A stretch of DNA of 64,000 nucleotides, taken from the NCBI RefSeq assembly GCF_009725235.1, contig NZ_WJFC01000006.1, positions 88,512 to 152,511 on the forward strand, written 5' to 3'. The DNA comes from Scytonema sp. UIC 10036. GTDB lineage: Bacteria > Cyanobacteriota > Cyanobacteriia > Cyanobacteriales > Nostocaceae. The notes under the pieces were generated by a model that saw nothing but the letters and a program-made list of their open reading frames with translations, had not been told where the DNA came from and made no database searches. The translations under genes and the position numbers were made by a program. The stretch's first letter is position 1. Each line of letters opens with the position of its first letter. Positions 11,401-23,400 of the stretch are shown in pieces.

Positions 11401-14400
11401 GACTCGGTGATTATTGCTCAAATGAATCTCCGTTTGGAGGAGATTTTTGGTGAAATCTCAAAAACTTTGCTCTATGAATACCAAACACTGGGGGAACTGG
11501 CGAGTTATTTAACGACAGAGTATAGAAAAGAATGCATGGCTTGGACAGGCTTGGCTGTTGACTCCACAACTGCCATCCCAAGTGCTTCAGAGGTCAAAAC
11601 CGCTTCAGAAGCCAAGCCATCATTAGAATCACAAACTGCTCCAGAAGTCAAGCCATTATCAGGTTGGTCTGTAAATGTACTAACACCGTCGCAATACGAA
11701 CCCATTGCGATTATCGGTTTGGCTGGTCGATATGCTCAAGCCAATACGCTGCAAGCTTACTGGGAAAATTTGCAGTCGGGCAAGGATTGTGTGACAGAAA
11801 TTCCTCCAGAACGCTGGTCTTTGGAAGGCTTTTATCATGAGAATCTTGAAGAGGCAATTATTCAGGGTAAGAGTTACTGCAAATGGGGAAGTTTTATTGA
11901 CGGTTTTGCCAACTTCGATCCGCTGTTCTTCTCAATTTCTCCTCGCGAAGCCATTGGTATCGATCCGCAGGAACGCCTGTTTCTGCAAAGCGCTTGGGAG
12001 GCGATGGAAGATGCAGGCTACACCAGAGAAACACTGCGAGATAAGTTTCGCCAGCGAATCGGGGTATTTGTCGGTATTACCAAAACAGGTTTTAGTTTAT
12101 ACGGTCCAGAGTTATGGCAGCGTGGTGAAACTGTTTACCCGCATACATCTTTTAGCTCGGTAGCCAATCGCATTTCTTATATTTTAAACCTGCGCGGTCC
12201 GAGTTTACCGATAGATACCATGTGCTCCTCTTCCTTAACGGCTATTCACGAAGCCTGCGAACACATACGTCGTCGGGAGTGTGACTTGGCTATTGCAGGT
12301 GGTGTGAATTTATACCTCCATCCGGCTTCCTACGTGCAAATGTGTGCAGCCCAGATGCTGTCGCGGGATGGGAAATGTAAAAGCTTTGGTGAAGGTGGCA
12401 ACGGTTTTGTGCCAGGTGAAGGGGTGGGCGCGGTACTGCTTAAGCCGCTTGCCCAGGCAATTGACGATCGCGATAATATCTATGCAGTCATTCGTGCGTC
12501 GAGTGTGAACCACGGCGGAAAAACCAATGGCTATACCGTACCCAATCCAAATGCACAGGCAGAACTGATTGAAGAAACGTTAAACAAAGCTGGGCTGGAT
12601 GCACGCACGCTCAGTTACATTGAGGCGCATGGGACGGGGACTGAATTGGGCGATCCTATCGAAATCAGCGGCTTGACCAAAGCGTTTGAGAAACATACCA
12701 CCGCTACCAATTTCTGTGCCTTGGGTTCGGTGAAATCCAATCTGGGACATTTGGAAGCAGCAGCAGGAATTGCAGGGCTGACTAAAATTATCCTGCAACT
12801 GAAACACGAGCAACTTGTTCCAACCCTGCATGCCACGGAATTAAACCCCAATATCAATTTTGCCAAAACCCCCTTTGTGTTGCAGCAAACACTGTCGCCG
12901 TGGAAAAGACCGGTGATTGACATCGATGGTGAAACTAAAGAATACCCCAGAAAAGCGGGAATTTCCTCCTTTGGTGCCGGTGGGTCTAACGCTCACCTGG
13001 TTGTTGAAGAGTACGTGAGGGAAACGAGAGAAGGCGATCGCAACGATGGGCTTGGCGACGAACCCCAAATCGTTGTATTATCAGCGAAAAATGAAGCCCG
13101 CCTCTACTGTGTTGCACAAAATTTACACGATTACCTGAGTTCAAAGCAAGGAGCAAACTTAAAGCTGCGCGACATCGCCTATACCCTCCAGTTAGGGCGT
13201 GAGGCAATGGAAGAACGTTTAGGTCTAATTGTCCGTTCCCTGGACGAGTTGAAACAAAAGCTGAAGGGCTTTGTTGCACGAGAAAGCGGCATTGAAGATT
13301 TGTATCGCGGGCAAGTGAAAGGGGGTCAAAAATCACTGGCTTTATTTGCTGACGACGATGAACTTCAGGAGGCGGTAGAAAAATGGATTCAACGCAAAAA
13401 ACTCGCCAAGTTAGTCGAACTTTGGACACAGGGGCTGGCGGTTAATTGGAGCAAACTTCATGGCGAATCAAAACCCCATCGTATAAGCTTGCCGACGTAT
13501 CCTTTTGAACAAACAAAATACTGGTTCGAACAGGCGCTTAATGCGAAACCTAAAACTTCAGCTTTGTCAGAGGAGCAAAGTGCTGTAAAATTACATCCCC
13601 TGATCCACGAAAATACCTCAAACTTTCTCAAGCAACGCTTCAGTTCCAGCTTTAGCGGTCAAGAATTTTTCCTAGCCGATCATCTGGTGCAAGGCAACCG
13701 CGTTCTGCCCGGTGTTGCTTATCTTGAAATGGTTCGCATGGCAGTCACCTTGGCGGTAGGTACCCAAATGGAGGGGTGCGATCTGCGTTTTTCTGATGTG
13801 GTTTGGGCAAGAGCAATTGTTGTCGGCGATCGACCCCTAAGAGTGCATACTGCATTGCAGATGGAGGATAGCGCAACGATTAGCTTTGAAATTTATACCA
13901 ACGCAGATATGGAGGAAAAGGACGGCGAGGAAAATGCTGTCATACATTGCCAAGGTTCTGTAGAGCTTTGCTTTTTAGACAAAGGGCAAGAGTTGGATTT
14001 GGCGAATTTACAAAGCCAGTGCCAGCACAAAACTCTTTCTGCCGCCCAATGCTATCAAGTCTTTGAATCTGTCGGCATTCACTACGGTGCGGGGCATCGG
14101 GGCATTGATACCGTCTATGCGGGCAATGGGCAGGTACTGGCAAAACTGATTCTGCCTCCCTCTGTTGCCAACACGGCGGATTGCTTTGTTTTGCATCCGA
14201 GTTTGATGGATTCTGCTTTGCAAGCTTCCCTTGGCTTAGCCATAGGCAGCAATCTTTCATCCGAGCCCAAACCCTCCTTGCCCTATGCGCTGGAAACCCT
14301 TGAAATATACGATGCGGGAATGCCGAGTTGGGCTTGGATTCGCGAATCTTACCACAGCAGCCCAGAGATTCAAAAACTTGATATCGATTTGTGCGACGAG

Positions 14401-17400
14401 CAGGGGCAGATTTGTGTTAGTATGCGAGGATTCTCGTCACGGGTCCTGGATCGACCATTAGTCTCCCAAGATGCCAGTTTAACCCTGCTGAGCCCGGTAT
14501 GGAATGCTATCTCAGTCGAGCAAACAGAAGACCAGCAAGACGCTTTTGCCAGCGATCGCGTGCTTATTATCGGTGGCAGCAAACAGCAAAAAGCTGCTAT
14601 CGGGCAGGTTTATCCCGATGCTGTATGTTTGTCGGAAAACGAATTCGAGGAGATAAGCCGCCAAGTTCAGGCACTATCGTCTCAAATGAATGTAGTGCAT
14701 ATTATTTGGATAGCGCCAACTCGACCCATAACGTCTGTAAGACAACAGTCACTGATTAACGAACAAGACCAAGGGGTGCTTTATCTGTTCCGTCTGCTGA
14801 AAGTGCTGCTGGCATTCGGTTACGGTGATAAGGTGCTGCATTGGACGGTTATTACCACGCAAACCCAAGTGGTACGCAAACAGGATGTTATCAACCCCAC
14901 CCATGCCAGTGTACACGGCTTGATCGGTTCGCTTGCTAAGGAATATCCCCATTGGAAAATCCGCCTGTTGGATATGGATGCATCTCGGGATTGGCCCGTT
15001 CGCGATATGCTGGCATTACCTGCGGATAAAAATGGCGATGCAGTTGCCTATCGGGCAAAGGAGTGGTTTAAACAAGCGTTGGTGCCTGTTTTTGAAAGCG
15101 ATCGCGGAGCGCAACCCTGCTATCGTTCCCAGGGGGTCTATGTAGTGATTGGCGGCGCAGGTGGTATTGGCGAAGCCTGGAGCCAGTGGGCGATCGAGCA
15201 CTATCAAGCGCGGATTATCTGGCTGGGCAGAAGAAAAAAAGATTCTTCGATTCAGGAAAAACTGGACGCTTTATCAAAACTCGGCACCCCACCAATCTAC
15301 ATTGAAGCTGATGCTAGCGACCTAGCGGCTTTACAAAAAGCGTATCAGGAAATGAAACGCAACTACGGTCATATTCACGGTGTCATTCATTCGGCAATTG
15401 TCCTGGCAGACAAAAGCTTAGCCAACATGGATGAACAGCAATTCCAAGCTGGGCTGAGGGCAAAAGTTGATGTGAGCGTGCGTCTGGCGCAAGTGTTCGC
15501 GGAGGAAGCGCTGGATTTTGTCCTGTTTTTCTCTTCCATTCAGTCTGTTGCCAAAATGCCTGGGCAAAGTAATTATGCTGCTGGATGCACCTTTAAAGAT
15601 GCGTTTGCCAGTCAACTGGCACAGGAGTGGTCCTGCCCGGTTAAAGTGATAAACTGGGGCTATTGGGGTAGTGTCGGTGTTGTGGCGACAAGCGCATATC
15701 GCGATCGCATGGCGCGAGCGGGAGTGGGGTCAATCGAGCCGCAAGAGGGTATGATGGCCATACAAACCCTGCTGCGATCGCCACTCAATCAGTTAGCCTT
15801 GTTCAAACAATTACCCCCTGCGAGCAACACTCAACCCTCAGAGAATCAAAGCTTAGAGGAGTGGATAACAAGTTATCAAGACGAGATCCCTTGCTGCATT
15901 GACAGTTTGCAACAATATCTTCCGAAACAGACCCTTCCTGTTATCAATATAGAAGCTTCGGCTGCAGAACAAGCCACGGCAATAGAAGAAATGTCGGCCC
16001 AATTACTTTTGGCTACTTTGCAATCCTTAGGCGTATTTGAAGGGAGTTCCGAACAACGTGCATCCGTTTTACCAATTGTTGAACGCTACGGGCGATGGCT
16101 GGAAGAAAGCTTGAGCGTCTTGCTGACAAAAGGATATCTTGAATATGATGGGCAGTGTTATACAAATAAGCTGTCCTCTGTTGACCTAGCACGCTTATGG
16201 CAGGAGTGGGATCGGGCAAAAGTTCTCTGGCTGCAAGATAGCAATTACAAGGCACTGGCAACTCTGGTGGAAACGTGTTTGCGTGCTTTGCCTGAAATAC
16301 TGACAGGAAAACAACAGGCAACCGATGTTATTTTCCCCGACTCCTCCCTCGCACTGGTGGAGAATGTTTACAAAGGTAACGCGATCGCGGATTTTTACAA
16401 TCAAACTCTTCAAAGGAGCGTAGTCGCTTATATTCAAGCACGATTGGCGCAAAACCCCACGGCACAAATCCGGATACTGGAAATCGGTGCCGGAACAGGT
16501 GGAACAAGCGCTGGTTTGCTAGCCCAACTCCGCCCATTCCGGAATAATATCGCAGAGTACTGTTACACCGATCTTTCAAAAGCGTTTTTACAGCACGCCG
16601 AGCGAGAGTATGCCCCCGAACACCCGTATATTGTGACGCAGATTTTTGATGTGGAAAAACCACTTGCCGAACAGGGTATACAAGCTAATCGCTACGATTT
16701 AGCGATCGCGGCAAATGTACTCCATGCTACAAAGAATATTCGCAATACTCTGCGTAATGCAAAAGCCAGCTTACGCAAACATGGTTTAATCTTCTTAAAC
16801 GAAATGAGTGCTAAGTCCCTGTTTACCCACTTAACCTTTGGTTTGTTAGAAGGCTGGTGGCTGTATGAGGATGCGGCTTTGCGAATAACTGGCAGCCCAG
16901 CATTAAGTTCGGAAAGTTGGGCAGATGTTTTGACAGAAGAGGGCTTTAGTTCCGTTACTTTTCCTGCGTTGTTTTCAGCGCAATCTGCACATGATTTTGG
17001 TCAACAGATTATCATAGCACAAAGCGATGGTATTGTTCGGCAAAAGTCTCGTCGCCAGACCTCACTATTGACGCCGTCTGCACCCGCAAGGCAAAGCTTA
17101 GAGGTGAAAGAGAAAGAAATCCGGCAGGCGCAACCTCTATCTAAACTGAATCTGACAGCTAAACCGACAGCAAACGCTGAAACCCTACGCGAGAAAGCTA
17201 AGGTTTACATCAAAAAACTGGTTGCCTCGACGCTGCAACTTTCAAGTGACCAGATTGACTCTGCCCAACCCTTGGAAACCTATGGTCTGGATTCAATTTT
17301 GGTGATCCAATTGACCAGTACTTTACGTAAAGCATTTAAAAATATCAGCAACACATTATTTTTTGAAGTACAAACGATTGATGGTGTTGTCGATTATTTA

Positions 17401-20400
17401 CTTGAAAGTCAGTCGGAGGAATTTATTGCCTTGCTTGGGCTTGAAAAGCATCCTATTGCTGAAACAGCGATCGTAAAAAGTACGGCAATTGAAGTACCCA
17501 AAACTGAAAGACAAACTATTGGGAAAAATCGACCCTTACTAAAACCGGATTTTAGAACTGCCCGACGATTTAATGCTTTGGCTGAATCACAAGAAAATGG
17601 ATCGACCGACCATCGGGATATCGCCATTATCGGACTGAGCGGACGTTACCCGCAGGCTAAGAATATCAATGATTTTTGGCAGAATTTAAAAGCTGGGAAA
17701 AACTGCATCAGCGAAATTCCGCAAGAGCGTTGGGACTGGAAGCGCTATTTTGATGCGGAAAAAGGTAAAGAAGGAAAACTTTACACCAAATGGGGAGGCT
17801 TTATTGACGATGTAGACAAATTTGACCCTCTATTTTTCCAATTATCGGCGAGAGAAGCCGAGCGCATGGACCCTCAGGAAAGATTATTTTTGGAGTGTGC
17901 CTACAGCTGTATTGAAGACGCGGGCTACACACCTGCAAACCTCTGTGACAGCCGCAAAGTAGGGGTTTTCGTTGGGGTGATGAACAGCACTTACCCCCTG
18001 CAGCCAAGTGACTGGTCGATGGCCAATCGGGTTTCCTACCTGTTTAACTTTCAAGGTCCCAGCCTGTCGGTGGATACGGCTTGCTCGTCTTCGCTAACCG
18101 CACTGCATTTGGCGGTAGAGAGTTTGCACAGTGGCACCAGCGAATGTGCGATCGTCGGTGGTGTAAACTTGATTCTCGACCCGATTCAATATTTAAGTCT
18201 CAGCGCAATGATGATGCTTTCTGCAACCAATGAGTGTAAACCTTTTGGCGATAATGCCGATGGTTTTATCGATGGAGAAGGCGTAGGGGCAGTGATTTTA
18301 AAACCCTTGGCGAAAGCAGAGCAAGACGGAGACGCGATCTACGGCATCATCAAAGGCAGTACAATCAATGCAGGCGGAAAAACCAATGGTTATACCGTGC
18401 CCAATCCCATAGCACAATCGCAGTTAATCCAGGAAGCCCTAGCGCGAGCTGGGGTGAACCCGAGAACAATCAGTTATCTGGAAGCTCATGGCACGGGCAC
18501 AGCATTAGGCGATCCCATTGAAATTAACGGTTTGAGTAGAGCCTTTGGCCGCAGTGAAGACAAGCAATTCTGTGCCATAGGTTCGGTTAAATCAAATATC
18601 GGCCACACCGAAAGCGCAGCAGGTATTGCTGCTATAACCAAAGTCTTACTGCAATTGAAGCACCGCCAATTAGTACCTTCGTTACATTCACAGCAGTTAA
18701 ACCCCAGTATTCATTTTGCTGACACCCCCTTTGTTGTGCAGCAGACACTCGAGCCTTGGCAAAGACCAGTACTGACGATTGATGGGGAAACCAAAGTGTA
18801 CCCGCGAATTGCCGGAATATCATCCTTTGGTGCTGGTGGTGCTAACGCCCATGTTATTATCCAAGAATATATCAATGAAGAAGCAAGTTTGGGGGCTTAT
18901 GCCGACGCAGGGGAACTAGATCGACCCAGCTTGATTGTAATTTCTGCCAAAGACGAAAATCGGCTCGGGGAAGTTGCGAGAAATCTGTGCCATTACGCAA
19001 GAGAGTGCAGCCTAGCAGATAAGAGCGAAACACAAACAGCCCAGCTTCAAGCTATGGCTTATACCCTCCAGGTGGGACGCGAAGCGATGGAAGAGCGCCT
19101 GGGACTGGTAGTCTCTTCTTTTACCGAACTAAGTGAAAAACTCCAAGAATTTTTGGATGGTCGAAGCGATGTAGAAAACCTCTATCGGGGACAAGTCAAA
19201 CGCAATAAAGAAGCCATGTCGGTACTTGCCAGTGATGAAGACTTCGGAGAAACCATACAAACTTGGATTCACAAAGGGAAGTACGCCAAAATCTTGGAGC
19301 TTTGGGTCAAAGGCTTTGTTTTCGACTGGAGCAAGCTGTATGGCGAAAAGAAACCACCTCGTCTTCACTTACCAACCTATCCTTTTGCGCGGGAACGCTA
19401 TTGGGCAAAAGCAATCGACCTTTCAGTTGCCTGTACTTCATCAGTCGCCCACCATCAAAGCGCAGATCTCATCCATCCTCTGGTGCATAAAAATACTTCC
19501 AATCTTGCCGAACAACGTTTTAGCTCGACATTTAGCGGACAGGAGTTTTTCCTGACAGATCATCGCATAAACGGAGAGAAGACGTTACCTGGTGTTGCCT
19601 ATCTTGAAATGGCACGGGTAGCAGTAGAGCAAGCGCTGCCAAATCCCCCAGCAAGCTTGGAAAAAACCTTCCAACTTAAAAACATTGTCTGGGCGAACCC
19701 CTTTATCTTCAACAGTCAAGGGCAAACCGTTCATGTCAGAATTTTTCCAAGCACTTTTGAAGACAGTAAGGAAAACAATACCAGCGCAAACAATAACGGT
19801 AACGTTAGTTTTGAAGAGATTGGTTACGAAATCTATTCAAACACAGTCGCAGAAAATGAGGTTATTGTACACAGCCAGGGTGTGGCAACTTTCAGTAAGA
19901 TTCGTGAAGTCGCTGCTTTAGATTTGTCAGCTTTGCAGGCGAGGATCGATCGGAAATGCCTCAGCACGCAGGAATGTTATGACGCATTTAAAGCAATGGG
20001 GATTGAGTATGGCAAAGGGCAACAAGGTATAGAAGATGTCTATGTGAGTCACAGCCAAGCCAGTCGCTGTGAAGTTTTAGCAAAACTCCGGTTACCTTAT
20101 GTTGTTGCCGATACTGCAAGTGAATTTGTTCTTCACCCCAGCGTTATGGATTCAGCTTTACAAGCTTGTATTGGACTGTCGGTTGGACAATCCGCGTCTG
20201 AGTCTGGGCAGGTTTCAGTTCCCTTTGCGTTAGACAAGCTGGAAATCATTAAAAAATGTAAAGCGACGATGTGGGCTTGGATACGCTATTCCGATAACAG
20301 TTCTGCCAGCAGACAAACCTCAAGTCATCGCGTGACCAAGATTGATATCGATTTGTGTGATGAAAGCGGTGATATTTGCGTTCGGATAAAGGGATTTTCC

Positions 20401-23400
20401 ACTCGCACTCTTGCCATACAGGAGAGCAAATCCATTGCCACTTGGATGGGCTTCCCAGTTTGGACAGAAAAAGCATTGTCTGAAAATGAACGTTCTGAAT
20501 ATGCAAGTACTGCATATGCTCGACGCATTATTATGTTATGTGATATGGAATGGTTTTGCGATCGCGCAATTGAATCTCAAATCGAAGGCGCGATGTGTAT
20601 TCATTTGACGACTCAAGCAAAAACACTGGCAAAACGTTTTCAAGAAATTGCGGTTCAGGTCTTTGAGCGAATAAAAGCGGTACTCGAAGAAAAAAACAAA
20701 GGGACAACGTTTATCCAGATTCTGATACCTTCTTCTGGAGAAACGCAGCTTTTTAGTGCGCTCACTGGTTTGCTTAAAACGGCTCACTTGGAAAACCCAG
20801 CGATTCTGGGGCAACTTATCACACTAGAGTCGAGTGAAACTCAGGAGGGTTTAATCGATAAAATTCAGCGAAACAGTCATTGCCCTGAAGACACTTTTAT
20901 CCGCTATCAGCAAGAAAGACGCCAGACGATTTCGTGGCAAGAACTGCCGGTTTCAGCGCAAACCATGCAAATTCCCTGGCAAGAAGGCGGTGTTTATCTG
21001 ATTACGGGCGGACTGGGCGGACTTGGATTCATTTTTGCCAAACACATTGCACAGCAAACAAGAAAAGTTTCTCTTATTCTAACCGGACGCGCTGCGTTAG
21101 ATGAGCGACGGCGCAAGCAAATCGAAGAACTCGAATCTTTGGGGGCAAGGGTAGAGTACCAGCAGGTTGATGTCAGCCAGCAGCAGGAAACAGAGCGCTT
21201 AATTGCAAACATTGAAAACGATATCGGATCGCTCAAGGGGATTTTGCATAGTGCCGGTCTTATTCGGGATAATTTTATTATCAAGAAAACAGCGAGTGAG
21301 TTTCAATCGGTGCTTGCGCCTAAAGTCGATGGCGCGATCCATTTGGATCGGGCGACTAAAGATTTGAATCTCGATTTCTTTATTTTATTTTCTTCTCTGG
21401 CGGGCAATAACGGCAACGTGGGACAGGTAGATTATGCCTGCGCCAACGCGTTTATGGATGCTTATGCCCATTACCGTAATAACTTGGTTGCTGCCAAAGA
21501 ACGTGTCGGACAAACCCTTTCTATTAATTGGCCGCTGTGGAAAGAGGGGGGTATGCAAATTGATGCCTGGAGTAAAAAGACGATTCTGCAAAACCTGGGG
21601 CTGGTGCCGATGGAGACAAACCTTGGAATTCAAGCCCTGATTCAAGGTCTTTCTTCAGGACAGAGCCAACTGATGGTTTTGACAGGAGATCTGGAACGCT
21701 TGCAAATTTCGCAACAGGCACGTCCATCATCGCTGCCATCTACCGATATTGAACGCGATATTGAACGCGAAGGCATTCATGAAAATGAATTTGAGGAAAA
21801 TAAATTTGATGAAAATGAACTTGAGGCAAGGTCAGTTCATTATTTCAAAAACCTCATTTCATCTATCTTAAAAATCCCTGCTCATCGAATTCAAAATGAC
21901 GAATTGCTAGAGACATATGGCATTGATTCTGTTGTGATTATGCAGTTAACCAATCAGTTGGAAAAGGTTTTTGGTTCTCTGTCAAAAACTCTCTTTTTTG
22001 AGTATCCAACCATTGATGAAATCAACAGGTATTTTGTCACATCTCATAAAGAACAATTAAAAGTTGCCCTCGGTTTAGGTAAGGCAAAGACACCTGAAAA
22101 TCATCGCTCGGCTTTTGTCGATAAAGCCAGTCCAACGATAAATCGAGGAGCGCGCTTTTTGACTCATGCCCCACGCTTATCGCCATCACCCGTTCCACAA
22201 ACCCAGGACATCGCCATTATTAGTGTTTCCGGTCGTTATCCCCTGTCTCCAGATTTAGAAACATTCTGGGAAAATTTATCTCAGGGTAAAAACTGTATTA
22301 CTGAAGTTCCCGAAAGTCGCTGGGACTGCAATTTGTATTTCGATTCAAAGTCTTCCAACCCTGGTAAGACACATAGCAAGTGGGGCGGTTTCTTGACCGA
22401 CGTGGATAAATTTGACCCCCTGTTTTTCAATATTTCCCCTCGTGAAGCTGAGTTGATGAACCCCAATGAGCGTCTTTTCCTGGAAACAGTCTGGGATTTG
22501 ATTGAACGTTCGGGGTATACGCCGGAAAGAATACAGGAGCAACACGAGAATAAAGTGGGGGTTTATGTCGGAGCTATGTATCAGCAGTATCAAGCTTTAG
22601 CTTCTGACCCCGTAAAAGAGTCAATCCTTTCCTTATCTTCCTATAGTGCGATCGCCAATCGCGTGTCTTACTTTTTTGATTTTCATGGTCCGAGTATGGC
22701 GATTGACACGATGTGTTCTTCTTCATTAATCGCGATACAGTTGGCTTGTGAAAGTCTGCTGAAAGGTGAATGTCAGTTGGCGATTGCTGGGGGCGTGAAC
22801 CTTTCGATTCATGCGAACAAATACATTGGCTTAAGCCTTAGCAAAATGATTAGCGGGCAAAACACCAGCAAAAGCTTTGGCGAGGGTGATGGATATGTTC
22901 CTGCAGAAGGTGTTGGTGCGGTGTTGTTAAAACCCATGACCAATGCAATAGAAGATGGGGATTCCATTTTAGCCGTCATTAAATCTATTAGTTCAAATCA
23001 TGGCGGGCATACTCACGGATTTCATGTACCAAACCCGAATGCACAAGCCCAATTAATTGAAGATAACTTCCGTAAATCTGGCATCGATCCGCGCACGATT
23101 ACTTATGTTGAATCGGCGGCAAATGGTTCTCCCCTGGGAGATCCGATTGAGGTTAGTGCGCTTAATAAAGCTTTTCAAAAATTCACTCAGGATAAAGGTT
23201 TTTGTGCGATTGGTTCGGTAAAATCAAACATAGGTCATGCCGAGGCGGCCTCTGGAATATCCCAACTGACAAAAGTGATTTTACAGCTTCAGCACCAACA
23301 GCTTGTACCGTCGATTCATGCAGAATCGCTTAATCCGAATTTAAGCTTCGATGGCTCGCCTTTTTATCTGCAACAAAAACTTCAACCTTGGCGGCGATCG

